Source: Candidatus Rifleibacteriota bacterium (lineage in GTDB: Bacteria > Muiribacteriota > Ozemobacteria > Ozemobacterales > Ozemobacteraceae). Taken from it: DNA of 64,000 nt. The translations under genes were made by a program, and so were the position numbers. The notes beneath the pieces were generated by a model. The model was not told where the DNA came from. It worked only from the letters and a program-made list of their open reading frames with translations, and did not search any database. Numbering within the stretch: the stretch's first letter is position 1; every line of letters starts with the position of its first letter. Shown one piece after another: positions 32,941-41,088 of this stretch. The DNA lies in NCBI GenBank assembly GCA_012517355.1, contig JAAYVD010000114.1, forward strand, positions 62,001-126,000, given 5' to 3'.

Positions 32941-32998
32941 CCGGGCGGACGGTCCGCCCGGACATGTAACATAACCCAGGGATCCGGTAAGATCCCTG
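32941..32998 (+). promoter_or_regulatory. two hairpins between the GalT-like and SH3b genes
   Basis: The first (32941-32961) pairs CCGGGCGGAC with GTCCGCCCGG and begins 6 bases past the GalT stop, looking like a terminator without a T-run. The second (32977-32998) pairs CAGGGATC with GATCCCTG around CGGTAA and ends just before the GAGGAGG ribosome site of the SH3b gene, so it may be a 5' cap, attenuator or stabiliser. Confidence 0.5.
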
Positions 32999-33015
32999 TA
33001 GAGGAGGTCAAGCCT

Positions 33016-33405
33016 ATGAAACCCCGCACTCTGGCCCTTCTCCTGTTGGGCATCCTCACCCTGGCCGCCCCGCTCCTGGCGGCGAAAATCCCCTCCCGCG
33101 GCACGGTGAACTGCGACGCCCTGAACGTGCGCACCGGGCCCGGGATGAGCTATTCCATCGTCGGCCTCATCCACAACGGGGACGAGGTCACCATCACCGA
33201 CGTCAGCGGCAGCTGGTATCAGGTCAACGTCGGCAGTCACCAGGGAAAATGGGTCTATTCCGGCTACATCACCGTCACGGCCTACGGCGAGCAGAACGAG
33301 GACGAGGCGGCCAAAAAACCCCACGCCACCCTGTACGGCACCGATCCGGCCCGCCCCGAAGCCAATGCCGTGGATGACGAGCCCCTGACCAGAAACGAAT
33401 ACTGA
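33016..33405 (+). CDS. secreted SH3b domain protein
   Basis: A 129-residue exported protein. The signal peptide spans about 1-22 (LALLLLGILTLAAPLLA-AK). One bacterial SH3 domain follows (about 28-92): VNCDALNVRTGPGMSYSIVGLIHNGDEVTI, then GSWYQVNV and GKWVYSGYI, all diagnostic. SH3b modules usually bind peptidoglycan or peptides. An acidic, disordered tail closes the protein. A strong GAGGAGG site precedes the ATG. It is followed after 17 bases by the pilin-like operon. Confidence 0.88.
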   Translation: MKPRTLALLLLGILTLAAPLLAAKIPSRGTVNCDALNVRTGPGMSYSIVGLIHNGDEVTITDVSGSWYQVNVGSHQGKWVYSGYITVTAYGEQNEDEAAKKPHATLYGTDPARPEANAVDDEPLTRNEY

Positions 33406-33422
33406 GCCCTTCCCCGCCCCGC

Positions 33423-35531
33423 ATGCCCCCCTTCCAGACCACCGCGGCCCCGGCTTCCCGCCGGGGTTCCGCCATCCTGGTCGTGGGAGGGGTCCTGGTC
33501 GCCCTGCTCCTGCTGGCCGGCTGGTTCTTCCAGTTCATGCTCATGCAGAGCCGGTTGACCCAACGGCAGGGACAGCAACGCATCAGCACCTCCCTCGCCT
33601 TCAGCCTGGCCGTCCTCGCCATCCAGAAGATCCAGAAGGAGATCCTGCAGGATCCCACTTCCGAGCTGGTGAAGTATCTTCGCAAGCCGTGCGGTTCCCT
33701 CGGCGACCTCGGGCCAAGCGCCGCCACCCGCCTCAAGTTCGAGACCGGCGGCACCGACCTCTCCCCCGTCCTGGAAGACCTCGTCGAACCCCTTTCCGCC
33801 CTCGGGGCCTTCAGCTACGAAGTCCACTATTCCTGCCAGGGCAGCGATTTCTCACGACTGCCCGGCACCCCCTACACCCGGGAGAAAATCGGCTGCATCC
33901 ACCTCCATATCGCCACGATGTTCAAGAAGACCGGCGCCAACGAACTGCGCGAGGAATTCCATTTCGTGGCCGAGGCCAAGGTGACCGCCGCGATCGTCCC
34001 CCTGCTCTCGAAGTTCACCGTCTATGTCGAGGATGCCCGCGAGTCCAGCGACATCCGCAACGCCGACGCCTCGTTCCGCCTCAATACCGTCGGCACCAAC
34101 CCCAACGGCGGCCCCCTCAGCCCGCCCCAGGGCCATCCCTGGGTTCTGAAGAACGGCCCGGAAGGCGTCCCTTCCGACCTCCAGATGGACGAAATGGTCA
34201 AGGGCCCCCGCGGCCTGATCTACCTCGGCGGCGGCCGCCTGTATCTCAACCTGGCCCGGGCCTGGAACATCCCCGGCGACTATGCGGAAGGGTTCCACCT
34301 GTTGAAAATGGGAAGAGGCGACGGCCTCTACACCATCAAGAAAATCCAGGAAACCTACCTCATGAACTGGGACCAGGGAGTCACCGCCGACCATTCCACG
34401 GGCGGGGCCAAGGACTGGCACGACCTCATCGCCACCTCCAAGTGGGCTCCCTACCTCGAAAAGAGTTCGGCCTTCCGCCTGTATGGGGTCGGTGACCGCC
34501 CCACCCCCACCCTCGTGCTCGGCGAGGTCTTCCGGTCCTACATCCGCGCCCGGGCCATCAAGAACATGAAGTCGCCACCCGACTTCCGGCCCATCTTCCT
34601 CAAACACCTCCCCCCCGGTGACCTGACCGGCTGGCGTCGGTTCATCGACCCGGACAACACCGACGAGGACGACAGCATGGGGATTTTCAACCGCGACCAC
34701 CTCCCGTTGCTCATCGGCCGCTCCCTCACCGATTCCCAGGACGATCTCAACCTCTACAACGATGTCCTGGCCAGCAACTGGGACCGCAGCCCCTACAACC
34801 GCACCCTGGCCATGATCCAGACCACCAACCTGAACCCCAAACCCTGGACCACCCTGCCTCCCGACCCCCTCACCGACCTCATGGTGACCAACCCCACCCC
34901 CGCCAAGCAGCATGCCATTCCCAACCTGCTCAAACCCCTGACCGACGCCAACGACCTCAAGTCCATGAAAGACCTCTTGAAACCCCTCATGGTCCCGGGC
35001 ACCCGCACCGCCTGGGTGGTCGATCCCACCGCCGAGGGCCGCCCCCTCCTCCAATGCCTCCAGGCCCGCGGCCTGTATGACAAGGACAAACGCACCCTGA
35101 ACCTGAACGGGTGGGTCTACGTCGAGGGGGAGACCGAACTGAAACTCGACCAGAAGATCACCGTCCTGTCCAACGGCGGCATCGTCCTGAAAAAGGGGGG
35201 CATCATCCTCGGCCACCAGATCGAGGCCTCGCCCAACAAAGCCCACCTCCATCTGGTCACCCACGACGGGGACATCTCGGTCGAAACCAACCAGACCATC
35301 GAAGCCTCCCTGGTCGCCCACAAAGGGAAGGTGAAGATCGGCGGGGGCGGCCGGCCCAAGATCCGCGGATCCGTGGCGATGAGCCGGTTCGACCTGGGCA
35401 GCACCACCCACGGGGCCGACATCACCTACGCCCAGTCGCTCGCCGCCCTGCCGGGCGCTTCCACCGAAGCCGACTCCGAAGCCGACCTGCTGACCTTCAG
35501 CCTGAACCCCACCCCCCTGTTCCTGAAATGA
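33423..35531 (+). CDS. PilX/GspK-like large membrane-anchored pilus-associated protein
   Basis: A 702-residue protein starting MPPFQTTAAPASRRGSAILVVGGVLVALLLL. The RRG-SAILVV-hydrophobic start resembles PilX-type minor pilins (class with RRGxxLLV), with one N-terminal membrane helix (about 16-40). The rest is extracytoplasmic and unassigned: beta-rich segments with Asp/Gly/Asn repeats and a C-terminal region of short strands (INGWVYVEGETEL, GGIVLKKGGIIL, GHQIEAS) that looks like a small polymer-forming beta-helix. The downstream genes are pilins and are coupled to it by ATGA. No ribosome site precedes its ATG, which may mean translation coupling to the SH3b gene. It could be the tip or adhesin component; this is inference. 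Confidence 0.55.
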   Translation: MPPFQTTAAPASRRGSAILVVGGVLVALLLLAGWFFQFMLMQSRLTQRQGQQRISTSLAFSLAVLAIQKIQKEILQDPTSELVKYLRKPCGSLGDLGPSAATRLKFETGGTDLSPVLEDLVEPLSALGAFSYEVHYSCQGSDFSRLPGTPYTREKIGCIHLHIATMFKKTGANELREEFHFVAEAKVTAAIVPLLSKFTVYVEDARESSDIRNADASFRLNTVGTNPNGGPLSPPQGHPWVLKNGPEGVPSDLQMDEMVKGPRGLIYLGGGRLYLNLARAWNIPGDYAEGFHLLKMGRGDGLYTIKKIQETYLMNWDQGVTADHSTGGAKDWHDLIATSKWAPYLEKSSAFRLYGVGDRPTPTLVLGEVFRSYIRARAIKNMKSPPDFRPIFLKHLPPGDLTGWRRFIDPDNTDEDDSMGIFNRDHLPLLIGRSLTDSQDDLNLYNDVLASNWDRSPYNRTLAMIQTTNLNPKPWTTLPPDPLTDLMVTNPTPAKQHAIPNLLKPLTDANDLKSMKDLLKPLMVPGTRTAWVVDPTAEGRPLLQCLQARGLYDKDKRTLNLNGWVYVEGETELKLDQKITVLSNGGIVLKKGGIILGHQIEASPNKAHLHLVTHDGDISVETNQTIEASLVAHKGKVKIGGGGRPKIRGSVAMSRFDLGSTTHGADITYAQSLAALPGASTEADSEADLLTFSLNPTPLFLK

Positions 35532-36064
35532 CCATGCCAGCCGACCAGCGCCGACCGACACGATGCCGCAAGGGCTTCCCCTTGCCCGCCACCGATGGCG
35601 AGGCAAAACGCCCGTTACGCGCACCGCCAAGGGGCCACCACCGCCCCGCCTTCTCTCTCGTGGAGGTCATGATCGCCGTCCTGATCATCGGGGCCACCAT
35701 GACCCCCCTCTTCTACATGTTCACGCGAAGCTCCTCCGGAACGGTCCAGAGCCGCGACGAGGTGATCGCCTACAGCTATGCCGGCGAGATTCTCGAGATC
35801 TGCCAGGTCCGGGGGTTCGACGACCCACTGCTGGCTCCCGGCAACGACAAACCGGTCACCGGTCTGGCCCTGCGGACCGCCGACGGCGCCACCGTCCCCC
35901 TGACCGCCGACCCCCGGTTCACCCGCAAGCTGCACGTGAAGGAACCGGCCATCGGCGGCACCTGGCCATTCAAGTACAAGGTGCTGAACGTGGAAGTCAG
36001 CTGGAAATCCGGGGAACAAACCCGGACGGTCCAGGTGACCGGGATGCTGACGAAGGTGAAATGA
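35528..36064 (+). CDS. prepilin-type N-terminal cleavage protein (pseudopilin)
   Basis: A 178-residue pseudopilin. A long basic leader (about 40 residues) ends in the prepilin peptidase motif PA-FSLVEVMIAVLIIGATMTPLFYMF, with Glu at +5 and the usual hydrophobic helix. A globular region of about 110 residues, beta-rich, follows (LRTADGATVPLTADP, YKVLNVEVSWKSGEQTRTVQVTG). It is coupled by ATGA to the upstream PilX-like gene and to the next gene. The role would be a minor pilin or pseudopilin of a type IV pilus or type II-like secretion system, whose ATPases are not in the window. Confidence 0.85.
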   Translation: MTMPADQRRPTRCRKGFPLPATDGEAKRPLRAPPRGHHRPAFSLVEVMIAVLIIGATMTPLFYMFTRSSSGTVQSRDEVIAYSYAGEILEICQVRGFDDPLLAPGNDKPVTGLALRTADGATVPLTADPRFTRKLHVKEPAIGGTWPFKYKVLNVEVSWKSGEQTRTVQVTGMLTKVK

Positions 36065-36642
36065 TGGGAAAAGCCCGCGCCATGACCCTCGTCGAGATCG
36101 CCGTCAGCGTGCTGCTGGGCTCCATCGTCATGCTGGCCGCCAGCCGGATGCTGTCCTCGGGCATGAAGACCTCCACCAAAGGGGCGGCCCACCTGACCAA
36201 CGTCCAGGCCGTCTCGGTGCTGATGGCCCAGATCGAGGAGGATGTCCAGCGCGCGGTGGACGTCAGCTTCCTCACCCCGGGCACCAAGGAACCCTCCATG
36301 AAGATCGTCATCCTGGAGGACCGGGGGGGCAAGCCGGCCAGCGCCACCGTCATCTACCAGGTGGTCCACGAAAAGCCCGGCGACAAGACCCAGGTGGTCA
36401 AGCGGACCCACACGGACCATGCCGGCAGCGGCACCACCGAAGGACACCCGTTCTGCCGGGGCCTCCAGATCGTCGACTGCTCCTTCACCCGGCTCGATCT
36501 CGAAGGCGACAAGGTCGGTTTCCAGGTGGAAATCAAGGTCGCCACGCCCCCGAACGGCACCGAGGAGTTCGAGATGCAGCGCTTCATCCTCTGCCGCAAC
36601 CACGCCAGCAACAGCCTGGCCCTCGGGTGGCAGAGCCCATGA
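36061..36642 (+). CDS. pseudopilin (prepilin-type N-terminus)
   Basis: A 193-residue protein with a short leader MMGKARA-MTLVEIAVSVLLGSIVMLAASRML: a TLVE prepilin cleavage motif with Glu at +5 and a hydrophobic helix. The globular part includes a conserved-looking QAVSVLMAQIEEDVQRAVDVS helix, as in GspJ/PilW-type minor pilins, and a Cys pair (PFCRGLQIVDCSF). The ATG overlaps the preceding stop (ATGA), and its stop overlaps the ECF sigma start. GspJ/PilW-like is a reasonable class; no more can be claimed. Confidence 0.82.
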   Translation: MMGKARAMTLVEIAVSVLLGSIVMLAASRMLSSGMKTSTKGAAHLTNVQAVSVLMAQIEEDVQRAVDVSFLTPGTKEPSMKIVILEDRGGKPASATVIYQVVHEKPGDKTQVVKRTHTDHAGSGTTEGHPFCRGLQIVDCSFTRLDLEGDKVGFQVEIKVATPPNGTEEFEMQRFILCRNHASNSLALGWQSP

Positions 36643-37331
36643 GCCGGAACGGCCCGGGGTCTCCCCAGCCGCCCAGGGAGGCGGGGCGCCACCGGTCCGA
36701 CGGCGGGACCAGGGAACCACCTCAGGCTACGGGTGGCGGCAGTCCCGCCGCGGGCGATCCTTCCCCCGAAGACCTCGCCCGGCAGGTGATGGCGGGCCAG
36801 ACCGGGGCCTTCGCCGAAATCATCCGCCGCTACCAGGCCAAGATCTTCGGCATGGCCCTGTTCTACACACGCAGCGCGGCGGCCGCCGAGGACGTGGTCC
36901 AGGACGTGTTCGTCGCGACCTACCAGAGCCTGGGCCGGTACGACCCCTCCCGCTCCTTCACCAACTGGATCCTGCAGATCGCCACCAACCATTGTTGCAA
37001 GGCGATCCGGCGGCCGGCCGGCGCCAAAAAGCCGCTCGACGAACCTTCTCCCTTCGTCGATCCCCTGGAGACCCAGATCGACCGGGAACGCCAGGCCATG
37101 GTCCTGGACGGGCTGAAACAACTGCCCGAAGACCAGCGGCTGGTGATCTGGCTCTTCTATTTCTTCGAACGGAGCTACGTCCAGATCTCCGAAATCCTCG
37201 AAATTCCCCTGCACCTGGTGAAGATCCGGCTGTTCCGTGGGAAGAAAGCCCTGGGCACGATCCTCCGGCAACACCCGGGGCTCGATCTTCCCGATCGCAA
37301 GGACGGGGTACGGGAAAACGGATGTGTGTAA
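36639..37331 (+). CDS. ECF sigma factor (pilin operon)
   Basis: A 230-residue ECF sigma-70 family factor with a 45-residue Pro/Gly-rich N-terminal extension. Region 2 (about 50-115) has AFAEIIRRYQAKIFGMALFYTRSAAAAEDVVQDVFVATYQSLGRYDPSRSFTNWILQIATN. Region 4 (about 155-215) has LDGLKQLPEDQRLVIWLFYFFERSYVQISEIL. The HTH recognition part (EIPLHLVKIRLFRGKKAL) departs from the usual 'GTVKSRLxRAR' and keeps only its spacing. The ATG overlaps the pseudopilin stop, so it is part of the pilin operon. Its anti-sigma gene follows after 37 bases. Confidence 0.92.
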   Translation: MSRNGPGSPQPPREAGRHRSDGGTREPPQATGGGSPAAGDPSPEDLARQVMAGQTGAFAEIIRRYQAKIFGMALFYTRSAAAAEDVVQDVFVATYQSLGRYDPSRSFTNWILQIATNHCCKAIRRPAGAKKPLDEPSPFVDPLETQIDRERQAMVLDGLKQLPEDQRLVIWLFYFFERSYVQISEILEIPLHLVKIRLFRGKKALGTILRQHPGLDLPDRKDGVRENGCV

Positions 37332-37368
37332 CATTTCGCCACGCCCCGGGGAAGATACGGGTGAACCT

Positions 37369-38487
37369 ATGAGCCTGCACGACAACGAACAGAGACTCCA
37401 GGACTACCTCGACGGCACCCTTCCCGCCCCGGAACGGACCGACCTCGAGGCCCACTGCCGTTCGTGCAGCGAGTGCCGCACCGCCCTCGAGGAGGCCCGC
37501 GCCGCCCACCAGGCCTTGTCCGGCCTGACGTTGAAGGCCGGCCCTGACCTCACCGCCCCCATCATGGACCGGCTGTCCCGCCTGCCGGCCCCCGGCCGGC
37601 CCGGCCCGGGCCCCCTGCGCTGGGCGCCGGTGCTGATCGGCGGGGCCATCGCCCTGGCGGTGGGCCTGATGCTGGCCTTCCCCCCGGCGCCCGGTCCGGC
37701 CCGCAACCCGACGGAACAAGCCGGGCCCGCCGTAACGCCGCCCCCGGAACCGGCTTCAGCCCCGGTGGTGACGCCCCTCGTTCCCGCGCCGGTCGCCCCG
37801 CCACCCGTGTTCCTGGCCAAGGCCGCCGGCTCCTGGACCCCCGCCGCCCTCCAACCCGGCGCCCCGGTGCCGGCCGGCACCCGGATGATGGCCGGCCCCA
37901 CCGGAACGCTCGAGTTCTCCTTCCAGTCGCGCGGCAGTCCACACGCCCCCGAGACCCATGCCGCCGTCCTGCTGCTACCGGAAACCTCGGCCGTCATCGA
38001 GCCCACCGGCCTCCGCCTGGAGCAGGGCATGGCCTGCCTGCGCATCGGCCGGCCCGGCAAGCCCTCCGCCCCCTTCACCATCCGCCACGGGAGCGGGGAA
38101 TCGGTCACCGGCCAGGGCCGGATCGTCCTGACCGTCGGTCCCCAGGGCATGGAGGCCTCGGTCTTCGAAGGCCACCTGGAACTTTCCCCCGGCAGCGGTA
38201 GGGTCCCGGTGAAGGTCGAAGCCCTCGAGACCGTGCGCGTGACCCCCGGCGAAGTGAAGGTCGATCCGATGGCCGCCCAGGCGGCGTTCCTCTGGCGGCC
38301 GAACCTCCCGGGCGATCCGCCCACCGTCGCTCCCTCCGGTGCCGGCACCCCGGCCGCCGGGCTTGCCTCGCTGACCGAACCTGCTCCCGCCTCCCTTTCC
38401 GAAGATGCGGGCCCGGGGACCGCCTCCCCCGATGCTTCATCGGCGGGGGGCCTGGACGACACCCTCTTCCGGCACCAACCGAACTGA
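37369..38487 (+). CDS. zinc-finger anti-sigma factor with FecR-like periplasmic domain
   Basis: A 372-residue membrane anti-sigma factor. The N-terminal ZAS domain has the His29-x3-Cys33-x2-Cys36 motif (HCRSCSEC). One membrane helix (about 85-104) and a Pro/Ala-rich linker precede a FecR-like beta domain (about 150-310) with AVLLLPETSAVIEPTGLRLEQGMACLRIG and GESVTGQGRIVLTVGPQG. A disordered tail closes it. It should hold the preceding ECF sigma at the membrane until a periplasmic cue releases it. The pair is the last part of the pilin operon and converges on a second ECF/anti-sigma pair. Confidence 0.85.
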   Translation: MSLHDNEQRLQDYLDGTLPAPERTDLEAHCRSCSECRTALEEARAAHQALSGLTLKAGPDLTAPIMDRLSRLPAPGRPGPGPLRWAPVLIGGAIALAVGLMLAFPPAPGPARNPTEQAGPAVTPPPEPASAPVVTPLVPAPVAPPPVFLAKAAGSWTPAALQPGAPVPAGTRMMAGPTGTLEFSFQSRGSPHAPETHAAVLLLPETSAVIEPTGLRLEQGMACLRIGRPGKPSAPFTIRHGSGESVTGQGRIVLTVGPQGMEASVFEGHLELSPGSGRVPVKVEALETVRVTPGEVKVDPMAAQAAFLWRPNLPGDPPTVAPSGAGTPAAGLASLTEPAPASLSEDAGPGTASPDASSAGGLDDTLFRHQPN

Positions 38488-38550
38488 GGGGCCCCTTCCC
38501 GCCCCGATTTCCTCCTTCGCCCGCGGCAACCCCGGGCTTGCCCCCTGTCG

Positions 38551-39135
38551 CTAGCCTTCCCCGGCCATCTGGGCCTGGCGGTTCTGGCGGCTGAGCAGGG
38601 CCTCGCGCAGCTGGTTCCGGGCATGGAAGACGCGGGATTTCACCGTCCCCTCGGGAATGCCCAGCGCCTCGGCCACCTTCTGGAGCGGCATGTCCAGCAG
38701 GTAGCGCATGACCAGCACCTCCCGGAACTCGTCTTCCAGATGGTGCAGGGCTTCCTGCACGATCCGGACATCGTCCCGTTCGAGCAATTCCGCCTCGGGG
38801 CCGGCCACCACATCGCGCACCAGGTCGCCGATGATGTTCGGGTCGATGGGGGCGGGGGCCTGGCGGCGGTGCAGGCTGATGGCGAGATGCCGGGCCATGG
38901 TGAGCAGCCAGGCTTTCAGGGGGCGGGCCGGATCGTATTGGGGGAGCTTGCGATAGAGGGTGAGGAAGGTCTCCTGGGTGACGTCCTCGGCGTCGCCGCG
39001 GTGCCCCGTGAAGTGGAAGAGGAACTTGAAGACGAGTCCCTGGTAGCGCTGGACGAGTACCTCGAAGGCGGCCACCCGCCCCTGGAGGGTCTCGGCCACC
39101 AGATCCCGATCGGAAGTCTCGCCTTGCTGCTGCAT
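38551..39135 (-). CDS. ECF sigma factor (second pair)
   Basis: A 194-residue ECF sigma. Region 2 reads AFEVLVQRYQGLVFKFLFHFTGHRGDAEDVTQETFLTLYRKLPQYDPARPLKAWLLTMARHLA. Region 4 reads LHHLEDEFREVLVMRYLLDMPLQKVAEALGIPEGTVKSRVFHARNQLREAL, fully canonical. On this strand it lies after, not before, its anti-sigma gene (18-base gap), a reversal of the usual order. It converges with the anti-sigma of the pilin operon; 63 bases separate the two stops. Confidence 0.95.
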   Translation of the reverse strand: MQQQGETSDRDLVAETLQGRVAAFEVLVQRYQGLVFKFLFHFTGHRGDAEDVTQETFLTLYRKLPQYDPARPLKAWLLTMARHLAISLHRRQAPAPIDPNIIGDLVRDVVAGPEAELLERDDVRIVQEALHHLEDEFREVLVMRYLLDMPLQKVAEALGIPEGTVKSRVFHARNQLREALLSRQNRQAQMAGEG

Positions 39136-39153
39136 CTGGGGGGGGTCAGCCGG

Positions 39154-40101
39154 TCAGCGGCCGGGGTTGTCCTCCTCGAGGGGTGAGCTGGTCGAACCGG
39201 TGGGAGGGGCGACCGAGGAGCCGGACCCCACCTCCGGAGCGTCCAAAGGAGCGACCGAGGAACCGGACCCCACCTCTGGAAATTCCATAGGGTCGGCCAG
39301 GAACCCGGTGGGGCCGACGGTGAGCCGTTCGCCGACCCCCACCTCGCGGCTGCCGGCGGCCTGCACCACCCGGACCCGACCTTCGCTGACTGCGACCTGG
39401 AGATCGGCGTCTGAGAGATCGAGCGTGAACCGGGTGCCCACGACGGCGACCTCGGCGAAGGGCGTCCCGATGGTGAAGGGCGTCAACGGAGAGGTCTTTT
39501 CGACCTGCACCTCGGCGTGGCCGGCCAGCAGCCGGAAGCCGGCAGCGTGGGGGGCGAATTCCCCATCGGTGATCTCGGCCCTGGCCCTCCCCGGGAGGGT
39601 CAGGACCACGCGGCTGCCGGCCCCGGGCTTGACGGAATGGCCCCGCGGCAGGGCGATCGCCGCGGGATGGGCCGCCCAGGGGGCGGGCACCTGGGCGGGA
39701 TCGAACGCCAGCAGGGCCATTTCCCAGACGGGTTCCGCGGCGGGCGGGGTGGGTCGCAGCACGGTTTCCCGGGCCAGGATGGCCAGGATGAGGACGCAGC
39801 AGGCGAGCGCCAGCGACTTTTTGACCAGGGTGTCGGGGAACAGGATCTGCATGAGGCGCTCGAAGGGGGAATCGCTCCCTTCGCGGGGAACGGGTTCGCG
39901 GGCGATGGCGGCCATGATCCGGGGGGTCAGGTCGACGGTGGGGGTGGCCCGGTCGATGACGGTCAGGCTGCCGCCCACCCGGCGGTCGGCCCGGAGCAGG
40001 GCCTGGCAGTCCGGGCAGGTCTTGGCGTGCTCGAGCAGAGGCCCGGGAATGGGGGGCGAGTCGAGCGATTCGAGGTGGTTTCGAAATTCCTGGCAGTTCA
40101 T
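39154..40101 (-). CDS. zinc-finger anti-sigma factor with FecR-like domain (second pair)
   Basis: A 315-residue protein whose ZAS motif His25-x3-Cys29-x2-Cys32 (LLEHAKTCPDCQAL) is followed by a membrane helix (about 94-110). A periplasmic FecR-like domain follows: GAGSRVVLTLPGRARAEITDGEFAPHAAGFRLLAGHAEVQVEK ... FTIGTPFAEVAVVGTRFTLDLS, a textbook FecR/iron-dicitrate-sensor block with the VVGTxF motif. The C-terminal tail contains a 14-residue repeat. ATG 40099-40101 follows GGAGGG. It is encoded upstream of its sigma factor. Confidence 0.88.
   Translation of the reverse strand: MNCQEFRNHLESLDSPPIPGPLLEHAKTCPDCQALLRADRRVGGSLTVIDRATPTVDLTPRIMAAIAREPVPREGSDSPFERLMQILFPDTLVKKSLALACCVLILAILARETVLRPTPPAAEPVWEMALLAFDPAQVPAPWAAHPAAIALPRGHSVKPGAGSRVVLTLPGRARAEITDGEFAPHAAGFRLLAGHAEVQVEKTSPLTPFTIGTPFAEVAVVGTRFTLDLSDADLQVAVSEGRVRVVQAAGSREVGVGERLTVGPTGFLADPMEFPEVGSGSSVAPLDAPEVGSGSSVAPPTGSTSSPLEEDNPGR
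39206..39289. repeat. two tandem 42-bp units within the anti-sigma C-terminus
   Basis: Two copies of a 42-base unit (39206-39247 and 39248-39289), differing at few positions, encode the duplicated EVGSGSSVAP peptide near the C-terminus of the second anti-sigma factor. Confidence 0.8.
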
Positions 40102-40119
40102 AGGCACCCTCCACCCGAC

Positions 40120-40146
40120 CCTACGCCGGCCGGCCCGTGGAAGTTC
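40120..40146 (-). promoter_or_regulatory. candidate ECF-type promoter of the second anti-sigma/sigma operon
   Basis: GAACTT (40141-40146) followed after 15 bases by CGTAGG (40120-40125) on the minus strand, 19 bases before the anti-sigma ATG. It resembles the general ECF pattern GAACTT-N15/16-CGTC; autoregulation by the adjacent sigma factor is plausible but weakly supported. Confidence 0.35.
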
Positions 40147-40192
40147 AAAGTATTTCCGCCCGTCCCGGCAGGGGGCACCCGGGAACACCTGA

Positions 40193-40222
40193 ACTGTAGC
40201 AGGGGGGTAGAGAGGGTGTCAA
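40193..40222 (-). promoter_or_regulatory. predicted sigma-70 promoter of the second anti-sigma/sigma operon
   Basis: On the minus strand an exact TTGACA (40217-40222), an 18-base spacer and TACAGT (40193-40198). The start would be about 85 bases before the anti-sigma ATG. Confidence 0.5.
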
Positions 40223-40540
40223 ACGATCCCTGGGTGGGTCGGCCAGGAATTCCCGCTATCCATACATCGCCGGCGGATTCCGGGGGTCTTTCTCTCAGAT
40301 TCGTCGAAGGGAAATAGGCATCGGATGGTCGCTGGTGGCTCAGGGGTCCTGCCTGGATTCGGGCGAAGGAGGACGAGGCCGCGGATGAACGTGATTGGGG
40401 GGGCACATCGGGCGCTTCGGAAGCAGGGAGGTGTCTTCTGGCAGGTGCCGTTGCGAAGCTGGAGAAACAATCCCCATCGCCGGGGAATGTTGCCGGGCTC
40501 CCCGGCCGACCCGTTTCCGGCCGGCCGCACTCGATTTTTC

Positions 40541-40569
40541 TTGACTTCCCGCCGCGCCCCCGGTATCAT
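40541..40569 (+). promoter_or_regulatory. strong sigma-70 promoter of tRNA-Ala
   Basis: TTGACT (40541-40546), a 17-base spacer and TATCAT (40564-40569), each 5 of 6 against consensus, 14 bases upstream of the mature tRNA start. Confidence 0.85.
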
Positions 40570-40583
40570 GGGCGGTACCCAAT

Positions 40584-40656
<73 letters not shown>

Positions 40657-40689
40657 CCGAAACAGGAACCGGGCAAGGCCCGGGCAAGA

Positions 40690-40724
40690 CAGGAGACCCG
40701 CTGATGAAGCGGGTCTTCCTGCTT
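40690..40724 (+). terminator. terminator of the tRNA-Ala gene
   Basis: CAGGA-GACCCGC pairs with GCGGGTC-T-TCCTG around a 7-base loop, a 12-bp stem with one bulged T, followed by CTTT. It begins 34 bases after the tRNA. Confidence 0.75.
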
Positions 40725-41088
40725 TAGGGTGTTCGTGGTTGTTCGCCGGGTTACCCCAAGATGCCGTTCCTTTGGGCTTTCCTTGAAGAAACCCCCGACC
40801 GCATCCCAGGGCGACCAATCAACGCCCCCCGACACGGAGGAAAGGATAGCTTTCGACTTCCCGACGTCACGGAATTTCTGGTTCCCTTCCCGGCCTTGCC
40901 GGAACAACCTCGCATCGTGGCCAAGGACGATGAACTCATGGCCCTGTGCGATCGGCTGGAGGCCATGCGCATCGCCATGAGGCCGCGGCCCCCCTCGGCA
41001 TGGGATGCGCCCGAAACCGGTTTCTGGTAGTCTGGGATTGGGGATGGTGGCCCCCGCGGCCACCGGACCGGCGACGCAGGAGGATGTG
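40725..41088. other. gene-free region before the Uma2-like gene
   Basis: Short frames here lack ribosome sites and recognisable domains. One stretch (about 40845-40990 on the plus strand) reads like the end of a restriction-modification specificity subunit (frames giving LPEQPRIVAKDDELMALCDRLEA), suggesting a decayed HsdS-like fragment. No promoter was identified. Confidence 0.4.

Noticed and set aside
29909-32965. 1018-codon minus-strand open frame
   Set aside because: Only its last 194 codons are a gene; the rest is antisense to the two GalT-like genes and reads as His/Asp/Gly-rich shadow sequence.
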